From positions 1 to 61,540 of the forward strand of contig JAFRCD010000003.1 in assembly GCA_017404555.1 (NCBI GenBank): a DNA stretch of 61,540 bases, given 5' to 3'. Within the stretch, counting starts at the first letter, position 1. Every line of letters begins with the position of its first letter. The position numbers were made by a program, and so were the translations under genes. The notes beneath the pieces were generated by a model. That model saw nothing but the letters and a program-made list of their open reading frames with translations. It had not been told where the DNA came from and searched no databases. The stretch is from Bacilli bacterium (GTDB lineage Bacteria; Bacillota_I; Bacilli_A; RF39; UBA660). Shown here piece by piece: positions 27,479-35,127 of the stretch.

Positions 27479-28076
27479 TTTTCATCTTCTCCTTTGCTTC
27501 AATAAATACTATTAAATAAATAAGTCCTAAAAGATATCCAGCTAAAACATCTGATAAGTAATGAACTCCTAAATAAATTCTACTAAATCCAATTAAAAGT
27601 ATCAATAAGGACATTATAATTAATAGAACTATTCTTAAAATTTTATTCTTAACCTGCCGATAAATTAAATAACAAAGAAACCCATAAAAAGCTACTGAAA
27701 GCATCGCATGGCCAGAAGGAAAAGCATAACCTCCCTGCTTTATCAACATATCAGTTGGTCTATTTCTTCTAATTACTATCTTCAAGATAAAGTTTAATAA
27801 TGCAATAGCACCAAGATTAATAGGGATAAATATTTTCTCTTTTTTATCTTTCCAAAATACTAATAAAATTGCGGTTAGAATAACTAAAAAGGTTGCATTA
27901 CATAGTTTAGTAATAAGTTTAAAAAACGTTGTTAAAAAAGGAGTACGAATACTAGCAACAAAATCTATTGCTTTTTTATCAATATTTAAAACACCTCTAC
28001 TCAAAACCAACATAAGTAAGACAATAAATATTATTATAAGAATAGCAATTATAAAATATCTCTTCTTAAGTTTCAT
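27471..28076 (-). CDS. PAP2-family membrane phosphatase
   Basis: The 201-aa product has about six membrane spans and the acid-phosphatase signature: KIVIRRNRPTD (motif 1), PSGHAMLS (motif 2) and SRIYLGVHYLSDVLAG (motif 3 with catalytic His). Such enzymes remove phosphate from undecaprenyl pyrophosphate or phosphatidylglycerol phosphate; which of these is not decided by sequence. GGTGATAAG precedes the ATG. Co-translation with the adjacent kinase suggests work on the same lipid pool. Confidence 0.92.
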   Translation of the reverse strand: MKLKKRYFIIAILIIIFIVLLMLVLSRGVLNIDKKAIDFVASIRTPFLTTFFKLITKLCNATFLVILTAILLVFWKDKKEKIFIPINLGAIALLNFILKIVIRRNRPTDMLIKQGGYAFPSGHAMLSVAFYGFLCYLIYRQVKNKILRIVLLIIMSLLILLIGFSRIYLGVHYLSDVLAGYLLGLIYLIVFIEAKEKMKNV

Positions 28077-28103
28077 CTTATCACCACTATAATTATATCA
28101 AGC

Positions 28104-28135
28104 CACAAAAAAAGAAGCAATTATTTTGCTTCTTC
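28104..28135 (-). terminator. Terminator of rny
   Basis: AAGAAGCAA/TTGCTTCTT stem (28112-28120 with 28126-28134), followed by TTTTTTTG on the minus strand; the stop codon is in the loop. Confidence 0.9.
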
Positions 28136-29674
28136 TTGAGCTCTCGTTTCTCTAACAACAGTTATTTTAATGGTACCTGGATATTTCATAGTCTCTTCTA
28201 TTTTTTCTTTAACACTACGAGCAATCTTATGTGCTTCTAGATCATCTACTTCATCTGGTTTAACAATTACTCTTAATTCTCTTCCTGCTTGAACAGCATA
28301 TGTTTTATCGACACCATCCATATTATTACCAACTTCTTCTAGTTGAGTAAGTCTCTTAATATAGTTTTCTAATGAATCATTACGAGCACCAGGACGTGAT
28401 GCTGATAAGGCATCAGCAATTGCTACTAAAGAAGCAATAACTGAAGTTGCTTTAGTATCTCCATGATGAGAAGCAATAGCATTAACAACTGTCTCATTTT
28501 CATGATACTTTTTAGCTAAATCAACACCAATATCAACATGGCTTCCTTCCATTTCATGATCAATTGCTTTACCAATATCATGTAATAGTCCAGCTCTTTT
28601 AGCTAAAGTTACATTTTCTCCTAATTCACCAGCTAGAAGTCCAGCTAAATGAGCAACTTCTAAAGAGTGATTTAGGGCATTTTGACCATAACTAGTTCTA
28701 AAATGTAGTTTACCAATTATTTCAACTAGTCCTGGATCTAATTTAGTAATTCCTAGTTCAAAAGCTGCATCATTACCATATTCAATAATCTTCTTATGAA
28801 AATCTTTAGCAGTCTTATCATACAACTCTTCTATTCTAGTTGGATGAATTCTTCCATCTTTAATTAGAGTCTCTAAAGTTACACGAGCAATCTCTCTTCT
28901 CAATGGATCAAAACTAGATAAAACTACTGCTTCTGGAGTATCATCAATTATTAAGTCTACTCCTGTAATAGCCTCTATAGTTCTAATGTTTCGTCCTTCA
29001 CGACCAATTATACGACCTTTCATCTCATCATTAGGTAGATCAACTACCGTAACAGTTTGGTCACTAGCAATATCAGCTGCATATTTCTGCATAGAAGAGA
29101 CAATTAATTCCCGAGCTTTATTATCAACAGTTAACTTAGCTTCATCTTCTTGTTCCTTAATATAAGCCGCAATCTCTCTTTGCATACTATCTTTTACTTT
29201 TTCCATGACCATTTTCTTAGCTTTTTCTTTGTTGATTCCAGATATCTTTTCAAGTTCTTTAATCTGTTCTTGTTTGATTTCTTCCACTTTACTCTTTTCA
29301 TTTAATATGTCTTTTTGTTCTTTACTTAGTTTAGCTTCTCTATCATCTAAACTAGCTTCTCTTTTCTGATAAAGTTCATCTCTTTTATCCATACTAGCTT
29401 CACGTTGTAGTAGTCTGTTTTCACTTTGCTTTAACTCAGCTTTCTTCTCTTTAATCTCTTTATCAGTTTCCATTTTTAGTTTATGAGCTTCTTCTTTTTG
29501 TTCTAAAATGGCATCTCTTTTTAATTTTTCAGCCTCTTTTTTAGCTTGCTCAATCAAAGCATTTGCTTTTACTTCTTTACTCTTATTCTTAATCATGTTG
29601 AATACAAATGCTATAACAAATCCTACAAATAAACCTATTATTGCAAGTAAAATGGAGAATGTTGTGTTATTCAT
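28121..29674 (-). CDS. rny: Ribonuclease Y
   Basis: I choose ATG 29674 (517 aa): GGAGG lies nine bases upstream, and the ATG at 29689 overlaps that ribosome site. RNase Y is the main membrane-bound endoribonuclease of Bacilli mRNA decay. Layout: N-terminal membrane anchor (about 4-24, [20 protein letters not shown]), long coiled coil (about 28-200, rich in EAEKLKR and REASxxxRE), KH domain (about 205-275, [19 protein letters not shown]) and HD domain (about 325-425, [15 protein letters not shown]). Length is typical. The gene follows recA in B. subtilis too, though here surface genes and murE intervene. A hairpin sits at the predicted 5' end of the message. Confidence 0.97.
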   Translation of the reverse strand: MNNTTFSILLAIIGLFVGFVIAFVFNMIKNKSKEVKANALIEQAKKEAEKLKRDAILEQKEEAHKLKMETDKEIKEKKAELKQSENRLLQREASMDKRDELYQKREASLDDREAKLSKEQKDILNEKSKVEEIKQEQIKELEKISGINKEKAKKMVMEKVKDSMQREIAAYIKEQEDEAKLTVDNKARELIVSSMQKYAADIASDQTVTVVDLPNDEMKGRIIGREGRNIRTIEAITGVDLIIDDTPEAVVLSSFDPLRREIARVTLETLIKDGRIHPTRIEELYDKTAKDFHKKIIEYGNDAAFELGITKLDPGLVEIIGKLHFRTSYGQNALNHSLEVAHLAGLLAGELGENVTLAKRAGLLHDIGKAIDHEMEGSHVDIGVDLAKKYHENETVVNAIASHHGDTKATSVIASLVAIADALSASRPGARNDSLENYIKRLTQLEEVGNNMDGVDKTYAVQAGRELRVIVKPDEVDDLEAHKIARSVKEKIEETMKYPGTIKITVVRETRAQEEAK

Positions 29675-29690
29675 AAATATTTCCTCCATC

Positions 29691-29709
29691 TAGATTACAT
29701 CGTAATCTA
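29691..29709 (-). promoter_or_regulatory. 5'-terminal hairpin of the rny message
   Basis: TAGATTAC/GTAATCTA is an 8-bp perfect stem with a three-base loop. It starts within a base or two of the transcription start predicted from the rny promoter and ends just before the ribosome site. Confidence 0.6.
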
Positions 29710-29743
29710 ATTTAATTGTACTTGCTAATTTAAAATGTGTCAA
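29708..29743 (-). promoter_or_regulatory. Promoter of rny
   Basis: On the minus strand a perfect TTGACA (29738-29743), 17-base spacer, and TACAAT (29715-29720). Confidence 0.88.
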
Positions 29744-29747
29744 GGAA

Positions 29748-29777
29748 GGAAAAAAAGGAATTAATTAATTCCTTTTA
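29748..29777 (-). terminator. Terminator of the CotF-like pair
   Basis: A 24-base palindrome (29753-29776, arms AAAAGGAATTAA) followed by TTTTTCC on the minus strand; the stop codon of the second gene lies at its edge. Confidence 0.85.
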
Positions 29778-30023
29778 ACTACTTTGTTTAACCTTATCTA
29801 ATACTTTTTTTATGGCTGTATCTTTAACATTATCTATCTTATACCAACCATATTTAGTCATTTCTGTATAAGTATTTGCTTGTGCACACATAGTATTATC
29901 TAAACCTTGTTTTAAGAGCTTACGAACACTCTCATTAGAACTTTCTAAAGTACCATGAACATATACTTCAACAGTACTTTTTAATACTAGTAAATAGTTA
30001 TCCATTAACATTTGATCATTCAT
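29775..30023 (-). CDS. CotF-family spore coat protein (C-terminal part as a separate gene)
   Basis: The 82-aa product is helical and matches the Coat_F family: two helices (about 3-30, LLVLKSTVEVYVHGTLES; about 33-60) and the diagnostic ending MTKYGWYKIDN. Met, Gln and Ser content is typical of coat proteins. GGAGG lies eight bases upstream, inside the preceding gene, which it overlaps by eight bases. In B. subtilis CotF is one precursor cut into two polypeptides; here the two halves seem to be separate genes. Coat assignment rests on the family and on other spore genes nearby. Confidence 0.85.
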   Translation of the reverse strand: MNDQMLMDNYLLVLKSTVEVYVHGTLESSNESVRKLLKQGLDNTMCAQANTYTEMTKYGWYKIDNVKDTAIKKVLDKVKQSS

Positions 30024-30207
30024 TACTATTAACCTCCAATTTACTAACTAGTTTTTCTTGAAACCCTTCATGAAGTTTTAACTCTTTTTCCATAAAAGAT
30101 ATTAAGTTTGGATCTTCTAAATAGTTAAGAGTCTCCGCTAATACTTTAATAATTACTCCTTCATGCCCAATAGCATCTTCTACATACAATAATTCTTTTT
30201 GTGTCAT
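30016..30207 (-). CDS. Small ferritin-like helical protein, probable partner of the CotF-like protein
   Basis: This 63-aa protein is two amphipathic helices (KELLYVEDAIGHEGVIIKVL and PNLISFMEKELKLHEGFQEKL) resembling the N-terminal helices of CotF/ferritin-like coat proteins. AGGAGGG precedes the ATG. It is co-translated with the 82-aa Coat_F gene. A sigma-G-like promoter lies 16 bases upstream of the ATG. Alone it could not be assigned; position and helix pattern make a coat or forespore role likely. Confidence 0.7.
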   Translation of the reverse strand: MTQKELLYVEDAIGHEGVIIKVLAETLNYLEDPNLISFMEKELKLHEGFQEKLVSKLEVNSNE

Positions 30208-30223
30208 TATATCCCTCCTGTTT

Positions 30224-30253
30224 TAGTATGTGAAACTATTATTCTTTTATACA
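30224..30253 (-). promoter_or_regulatory. Sigma-G/sigma-F-like forespore promoter of the CotF-like pair
   Basis: On the minus strand TGTATA (30248-30253), 17-base spacer, CATACTA (30224-30230). Both match the B. subtilis forespore consensus (TGHATR, N17-18, CATACTA). The -35 box overlaps the end of the T-run of the preceding terminator. Confidence 0.6.
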
Positions 30254-30279
30254 AAAAAAGAAGCTCTTTAAGCTTCTTC
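30250..30279 (-). terminator. Terminator of the 30268-31218 surface protein gene
   Basis: AAGAAGCT/AGCTTCTT stem (30258-30265 with 30271-30278), five-base loop, then TTTTTTTG on the minus strand. Confidence 0.88.
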
Positions 30280-31218
30280 TTTAGGTTTAATAAAGATATA
30301 TATTCCTCCAGTTATTAATAATAGTGCCCCAGATAATAGTAATATACTTATATTTTTATTAGTATCCGGAACTTTTACTTTTTCTCCAGGTGCTGTTACT
30401 GTTTTCTTGGTTGTTGTTGTAGTACTTGTACTACTATTATCTCTACCACTACTATTTGAATTATCAGCAGCAACTTGGGCTAAAACACCATCTATATCAT
30501 CAAGATTGTGAATTATAAAACGATGTCCTGATTTAGGATTAACGAGTGTTGAATCAGAAAACTCTACCTTCTCTTCATTAGACAAAACAACATAATCTTG
30601 AACCGCTAACATATCAGTATCCGTTCCTTCGATTTTTCCTGTCTTAAAGTAAATTTCATCATTTTCCTTACCATAAGCAGCAGCTCCAACATTTTGGGAA
30701 ACACTTTGATTTAATGATATCCTAGTGTCTATTGTTGCTTCTTCACTTGGATTTGAAAAACTATCAATAAAAAGTTTCATATAGTCAAAGAAATTTACAT
30801 AGTGAATATAATTATAACCCTCTGGTATTTCCGTTATTTTATAATCTAATGTTACTAAAACTAAATACTGTTTATTATTATCCTCAATTGTAGGAATTTC
30901 TGCTCTAACTAATTCTTCCACACTAATGTCAGAAAGAGTATAATTAACTTTTACCCCTGTTGCGGAAGTATGTCCAGTAGGAACATTAATTTCACTAGCT
31001 ACTGGATTAATTGTTATTTTATCAGCAGGAATACTAATTGTTTTATAAACTGTATTAGTACGGATTCCTTCTTCATCCAAAATCTTAATGGACATTCCTT
31101 CTATAGTATATTTAATCCCATTAGCCTCATAATTCTGTGGAAACTCAGCAGCAGATACATTTAAAACTGAAACAACAAGCATGACTATAACTAGTATTAA
31201 ACTTTTAATTAATTTCAT
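30268..31218 (-). CDS. Secreted, C-terminally anchored surface protein
   Basis: The 316-aa product has a signal peptide with a good cleavage site (LVVSVLNVSA/AEFPQN), an extracellular region of about 230 residues that I cannot assign (beta-rich; phrases INVPTGHTSATGVKVNY and DTRISLNQSVSQNVG), a Ser/Thr linker (SSTSTTTTTKKT) and a C-terminal anchor: VPDTNKNIS, hydrophobic segment (LLLSGALLLITGGIYIFI), tail KPKEEA. The anchor resembles a sortase signal but has TN where LPxTG has TG. GGAGAG precedes the ATG. The 1,459-aa protein at 20222-24601 carries VPDTASFAS in the same place. Confidence 0.82.
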   Translation of the reverse strand: MKLIKSLILVIVMLVVSVLNVSAAEFPQNYEANGIKYTIEGMSIKILDEEGIRTNTVYKTISIPADKITINPVASEINVPTGHTSATGVKVNYTLSDISVEELVRAEIPTIEDNNKQYLVLVTLDYKITEIPEGYNYIHYVNFFDYMKLFIDSFSNPSEEATIDTRISLNQSVSQNVGAAAYGKENDEIYFKTGKIEGTDTDMLAVQDYVVLSNEEKVEFSDSTLVNPKSGHRFIIHNLDDIDGVLAQVAADNSNSSGRDNSSTSTTTTTKKTVTAPGEKVKVPDTNKNISILLLSGALLLITGGIYIFIKPKEEA

Positions 31219-31235
31219 AAGACTCTCCTTTACTC

Positions 31236-31271
31236 TATATTAATCATATCTAATAAAAGCAATACTTGCAA
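31236..31271 (-). promoter_or_regulatory. Promoter of the 30268-31218 gene
   Basis: On the minus strand TTGCAA (31266-31271), 17-base spacer, TATGAT (31243-31248). Confidence 0.7.
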
Positions 31272-31301
31272 AAGAAAAAACACCGTATTTACGGTGTTTT
31301 T
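31272..31301 (-). terminator. Terminator of murE
   Basis: AAAACACCGT/ACGGTGTTTT stem (31277-31286 with 31291-31300), four-base loop, then TTCTTTTG on the minus strand. Confidence 0.88.
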
Positions 31302-31304
31302 ACA

Positions 31305-32717
31305 CTATTTATTAAAATATTTCTCAATAACCTCATAATCACAATAAGGAACCTTTCCTTCTGCTAGAGCCATATAATTATCTCTTCCTTTACCTAGGAT
31401 AGCTACTATATCACCTGCTTCTGCTTGATCAAGGGCATATTTAATAGCTTCTTCCCGGTCATTTATTCTTACATAATTAGTTAAAGGACTATCATCTATT
31501 AAATCATCAATAATATCATCAACGCTTTCCTTACGTGGATCATCCATCGTAAAGATTACTAAATCAGAATTCTCTAAACAGGCTTTTCCCATTAGTCTTC
31601 TTTTAGCTTTTTCCCTACCTCCAGCACTACCAGTAAGAGAAATTAATCTTTTATGAGGATATCCTTTTAAAGTTGTTAGAATGTTCTCAATAGCTGGTGC
31701 TGTATGAGCATAATCAAGTATTATCTTATAGTTAGTACCAAACTTTAGCTCCTCACTACGACCAGGAATAGTATCAATTTCTTTTATAATGCTCTTTAAT
31801 TCTTCATAAGTAAATCCTTCTAAGAAAGCTACTATAATAGCTGCCGTTAAGTTATAGACGTTATAAACACCAATTAAAGGGGTTTCAAAAGAGTATTCTT
31901 TTCCATCATTAATAATAGTAAATGTAGTTTTTCCTAAAACCATATCAACATCTTTAATCTTATACTGAGCATCATCACTAAAACCATAACTAATACAATT
32001 ACCCTTTTCAGCAATAATTTCTTTACCAACATTATCATCAATATTAATGATACACTTACCTGTTTCCTCCACCAAAGAGAATAAGTGTTTTTTAGATTCA
32101 ATATAATTATCTAGAGTTTTATGAATATTTAGGTGATCTTCAGTAAGATTAGTGAAGATAGCATATTTAAATCTTAATGTATCAACTCTTTTATGAAGCA
32201 ATGCTTCACTAGCAACTTCCATAATAATATTCTTATTACCATCATCATTAAGTCTCTTTAAATATGGATATAATTCCTCTGGTATTGGTGTTGTATTATT
32301 AGTTGTTGTCTTGAATTTCTTACTTTCAATCCCATTAGTACCAATATAAGCACAGTCATCATGATAATTAAGTATTTTATTAATAATAGTTGCTGTTGTT
32401 GTTTTACCATCAGTACCAGTTATCCCAATAAAACTACTAGTCCATTTATCTTTATCATAGAACTTCTCTAAAATAGAAATAAACTCACTATTAACATCAG
32501 GAACTTCTACTTGATAAATATCTTTATCAACCTTTTTAGATACAATAGCCGCTACAGCACCCTTCTCAATAGCACTATCAATAAAATCAATATGATCAGT
32601 AAAGAAACCCTTTTCAGCAACAAAAAGAAACCCTTTCTCCACTTTCCTGGAATCACTAGTAACTCCTGTTATTTCTAAATCACTATCACAATTTACTAAA
32701 TCTTTTAATAATTTCAT
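31305..32717 (-). CDS. murE: UDP-N-acetylmuramyl-tripeptide synthetase MurE
   Basis: I choose ATG 32717 (470 aa), seven bases after AGGTGA. MurE adds the third amino acid to UDP-MurNAc-L-Ala-D-Glu in the cytosol. The Mur-ligase motifs are present: ATP loop GITGTDGKTTTATII, TNNTTPIPEEL, and LDYAHTAPAIENIL. The specificity motif reads DDPRKE: meso-DAP enzymes have DNPR, Lys enzymes usually DNPA, so the Arg favours DAP, although the second position is Asp. The gene stands alone rather than in an mra/dcw cluster, as in several Firmicutes. Confidence 0.94.
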   Translation of the reverse strand: MKLLKDLVNCDSDLEITGVTSDSRKVEKGFLFVAEKGFFTDHIDFIDSAIEKGAVAAIVSKKVDKDIYQVEVPDVNSEFISILEKFYDKDKWTSSFIGITGTDGKTTTATIINKILNYHDDCAYIGTNGIESKKFKTTTNNTTPIPEELYPYLKRLNDDGNKNIIMEVASEALLHKRVDTLRFKYAIFTNLTEDHLNIHKTLDNYIESKKHLFSLVEETGKCIINIDDNVGKEIIAEKGNCISYGFSDDAQYKIKDVDMVLGKTTFTIINDGKEYSFETPLIGVYNVYNLTAAIIVAFLEGFTYEELKSIIKEIDTIPGRSEELKFGTNYKIILDYAHTAPAIENILTTLKGYPHKRLISLTGSAGGREKAKRRLMGKACLENSDLVIFTMDDPRKESVDDIIDDLIDDSPLTNYVRINDREEAIKYALDQAEAGDIVAILGKGRDNYMALAEGKVPYCDYEVIEKYFNK

Positions 32718-32797
32718 AAAATCACCTACTATCATTTTATCATATTTAAAGTTATTTTAATACAAATATGTTGGAAAGTATCTTATATTTCTCCTCT

Positions 32798-32836
32798 ATA
32801 ACAAAAAATGTAGACCGTTTTTATGTGTCTACATTT
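32798..32836 (-). terminator. Terminator of recA
   Basis: ATGTAGAC/GTCTACAT stem (32808-32815 with 32827-32834) followed by TTTTTTG on the minus strand, about 30 bases after the recA stop. Confidence 0.85.
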
Positions 32837-32862
32837 ATCTTACAACTTCAATATATCCTTGT

Positions 32863-33864
32863 TTATTTTTCAGCTATTGAATAGAACTCTCTAACCTTCT
32901 TTTCAATCTCTTCAGCAAGCTCTTTATTATCTTTTAACAGAAGTTTTACATTTTCTTTACCTTGACCAAGTTTTTCACCATTATATGAATACCATGAACC
33001 CATTTTTTCTAAGATACCTGCTTCAGTACCTAAATCAATAAGTTCTCCTTCATGAGATATTCCTTCACCATACATAATATCAACTACAGCAGTCTTAAAT
33101 GGCGGTGCCACCTTATTTTTAACAACTTTAATAGTTGTCTTGTTACCAACTACTCCGTCACCTAGTTTTAATTGTTCATTACGTCTAATATCAAGTCTAA
33201 TAGTTGAATAGAACTTAAGAGCTCTACCACCAGTAGTAGTCTCTGGATTACCAAACATAACTCCTACTTTTTCTCTTAACTGATTTATAAAGATACAAGT
33301 AGTATTAGTCTTATTAATGGTTCCTGATAGTTTTCTGAGAGCTTGAGACATAAGTCGTGCTTGTAAACCGACATGAGAGTCACCCATTTCACCATCTATT
33401 TCAGCTTGTGGTACTAGAGCTGCTACTGAGTCAATAACAATGATACTTAAAGCTTCACTTCGTACTAAAGCCTCACATATTTCCAAAGCTTGTTCTCCAG
33501 TATCAGGTTGAGATAATAATAAATCATTAATATCAACCCCTAGCTTTTTAGCATACTCAGGATCTAAAGCGTGTTCAGCATCTATAAAGGCTGCTCTACC
33601 ACCTCTCTTTTGTTGCTCAGCAATTGCCTGTAGGGCAAAAGTGGTTTTACCACTAGACTCTGGTCCATATATCTCAATTATTCTTCCTCGTGGATAACCA
33701 CCCACACCTAAAGCAATATCTAAGGATAAACATCCTGTTGGACAAACATCCACTTTCATATGGGCATTATCCCCTAATTTCATAATTGAACCTTTTCCAA
33801 ATTGTTTCTCAATATCATTTAAAACTTTATCTAAAGTCTTGTCACTTTTTGTTTCTTTTGTCAT
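32863..33864 (-). CDS. recA: Recombinase RecA
   Basis: I choose ATG 33864 (333 aa), with GGAGG ahead; a longer in-frame reading to 33933 would run upstream through the promoter. RecA forms filaments on single-stranded DNA for strand exchange and triggers LexA self-cleavage. Walker A is [13 protein letters not shown]; further marks are [22 protein letters not shown], the L2 loop [10 protein letters not shown] and [18 protein letters not shown]. The C-terminal acidic tail is short. A LexA-type box and a strong promoter lie upstream. The order rodZ-like/pgsA/recA follows B. subtilis except that cinA is missing between pgsA and recA. Confidence 0.98.
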   Translation of the reverse strand: MTKETKSDKTLDKVLNDIEKQFGKGSIMKLGDNAHMKVDVCPTGCLSLDIALGVGGYPRGRIIEIYGPESSGKTTFALQAIAEQQKRGGRAAFIDAEHALDPEYAKKLGVDINDLLLSQPDTGEQALEICEALVRSEALSIIVIDSVAALVPQAEIDGEMGDSHVGLQARLMSQALRKLSGTINKTNTTCIFINQLREKVGVMFGNPETTTGGRALKFYSTIRLDIRRNEQLKLGDGVVGNKTTIKVVKNKVAPPFKTAVVDIMYGEGISHEGELIDLGTEAGILEKMGSWYSYNGEKLGQGKENVKLLLKDNKELAEEIEKKVREFYSIAEK

Positions 33865-33882
33865 TATTTTTCCTCCTCTATC

Positions 33883-33918
33883 TAATACCATTTTATATAA
33901 TAAAAAACCACTTGTCAA
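33883..33918 (-). promoter_or_regulatory. Promoter of recA
   Basis: On the minus strand a perfect TTGACA (33913-33918), 17-base spacer, TAAAAT (33890-33895). Confidence 0.88.
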
Positions 33919-33926
33919 GACTTTTT

Positions 33927-33940
33927 TAAACATTTGTTCG
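33927..33940 (-). promoter_or_regulatory. LexA (SOS) box upstream of recA
   Basis: CGAACAAATGTTTA on the minus strand matches the Gram-positive LexA/DinR consensus CGAACRNRYGTTYC at 13 of 14 positions. It lies eight bases upstream of the recA -35 box. lexA itself is not in this window. Confidence 0.8.
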
Positions 33941-33969
33941 TAATTTTACACTTTCCTCTTTTTCCTTAT

Positions 33970-34012
33970 TACAAAAAGAAAAATTCCCTTACCAATTGGG
34001 AATTTTTCTTTA
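33970..34012 (-). terminator. Terminator of the rodZ-like/pgsA operon
   Basis: A 14-bp perfect stem (33975-33988 with 33998-34011; arms AAAGAAAAATTCCC) and nine-base loop, ending in TTTTTCTTTTTG on the minus strand. Confidence 0.85.
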
Positions 34013-34029
34013 CTTTTTTCTACTTAAAT

Positions 34030-34629
34030 TTATTTTTTTGCATCAGCAAAAATCATTCTTTTACCAAGAGCAATATACTCAAACATAGATATAAGTGCCA
34101 TAACTGTAGCAAATAATACTAATATTAATGATACTCTGACATTAATTAGTTCAAATGGTAAATTATAGAAGAAAGTAAGAGTAAGTCCTACCATCATAGC
34201 TGCTGTCTTAAGTTTACCAGAATTAATGGCTGCAACTACATGTCCTCTATTACCTATTTCCATCTTAACAGCATCAACAATAATATCTCTAATAATAATT
34301 ACTACTGGTACTACTACTGGTATAAATCCTTGGCAAGCTAAGATAATAAGTATTGGATTTACTAATACTTTATCAGCAATTGCATCAAGCATCTTTCCTA
34401 AATCAGTAACCTGATTATTTTTTCTAGCTAGGTATCCATCTAAAAAGTCTGTTAGACTAGCAATAATAAATATTACTCCTGCCACAATATACCTTAGATC
34501 AATCTTTATCCCACTGACCATATACTTAGGCCAATTAATTCCCACTGAATAAAATGGGAAAATAAGAATAATGATCATTACAATACTTAATATCAATCTT
34601 AGTACTGTTAATTTAGTAGGTGTATTCAT
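34030..34629 (-). CDS. pgsA: CDP-diacylglycerol-glycerol-3-phosphate phosphatidyltransferase
   Basis: This 199-aa membrane enzyme makes phosphatidylglycerol phosphate from CDP-diacylglycerol and glycerol 3-phosphate. The CDP-alcohol phosphotransferase signature D-G-x2-A-R-x8-G-x3-D-x3-D is present (FLDGYLARKNNQVTDLGKML, then DAIADK). About five or six membrane segments. GGAGAG lies upstream, inside the preceding rodZ-like gene, which it overlaps by 17 bases. The pairing with rodZ (ymfM) is that of B. subtilis. Confidence 0.95.
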   Translation of the reverse strand: MNTPTKLTVLRLILSIVMIIILIFPFYSVGINWPKYMVSGIKIDLRYIVAGVIFIIASLTDFLDGYLARKNNQVTDLGKMLDAIADKVLVNPILIILACQGFIPVVVPVVIIIRDIIVDAVKMEIGNRGHVVAAINSGKLKTAAMMVGLTLTFFYNLPFELINVRVSLILVLFATVMALISMFEYIALGKRMIFADAKK

Positions 34630-35101
34630 AATTAAATTTCTCTCCTTTCAATTCACTATTACGAATTGGTTTCCTATTCATTATCATAACCATTAAATAT
34701 ATAAGAACAAGTAACAATATTAAAGCTCCCACACCAATTAAAATTGGTTTATAATTTATCTTCTTTTTATACTCTTTAGTATAAGGAGAATGCATCTTTA
34801 CTTCTTTAGTAGCTTCTTGTTTAGCTTGTTCTTCTTCAATATCTTTTAAAGATATCTTCGAAGTATGCGCAAATAAGAATTCATTAAACTCATCAGCCAC
34901 TTTATCTGAATCAAGACCCAAGTATTTAGCATATGTCTGCATCTTATGCCTTAATTCATAGATATCTTTAAAAGCCTTAACGTTCCCAGCTTCAATATTC
35001 TCTATCTCAACTTCTTCGATCTTTAAATCATCAGCTGCTTCTTCAATACTGACACCATTTTCTATCCTGGTGATCTTTAAATATCTTCCTAATTCTTTCA
35101 G
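34613..35101 (-). CDS. RodZ/YmfM-like helix-turn-helix membrane protein, apparent CTG start
   Basis: An ATG at 34942 would give only 109 aa and cut off the DNA-binding domain. The same frame stays open upstream to 35101 and encodes a clear HTH_25 domain (KELGRYLKITRIENGVSIEE, then KIEEVEIENIEAGN, leading into MQTYAKYLGLD). Just before it are in-frame TGA and TAG stops. The only sensible start is CTG 35101, six bases after AGAGGTGA (an adjacent ATC is the alternative). The resulting 162-aa protein has the RodZ order: HTH (1-75), charged linker, membrane span (about 124-144), short external tail without the large RodZ C-terminal domain. RodZ links MreB to the membrane in rod-shape control. Confidence 0.85.
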   Translation of the reverse strand: MKELGRYLKITRIENGVSIEEAADDLKIEEVEIENIEAGNVKAFKDIYELRHKMQTYAKYLGLDSDKVADEFNEFLFAHTSKISLKDIEEEQAKQEATKEVKMHSPYTKEYKKKINYKPILIGVGALILLLVLIYLMVMIMNRKPIRNSELKGEKFNYEYTY

Positions 35102-35127
35102 GATCTATCACCTCTTTATATAAAAAA

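Noticed and set aside
30268-31218. A standard LPxTG sortase substrate
   Set aside because: The motif reads VPDTN, with no Gly after the Thr, and no sortase gene is present in the window; recorded only as an anchor-like ending.
34613-34942. A separate 109-aa protein starting at ATG 34942
   Set aside because: No ribosome site precedes that ATG and the start would fall inside a conserved RodZ HTH domain that continues in frame upstream to 35101.
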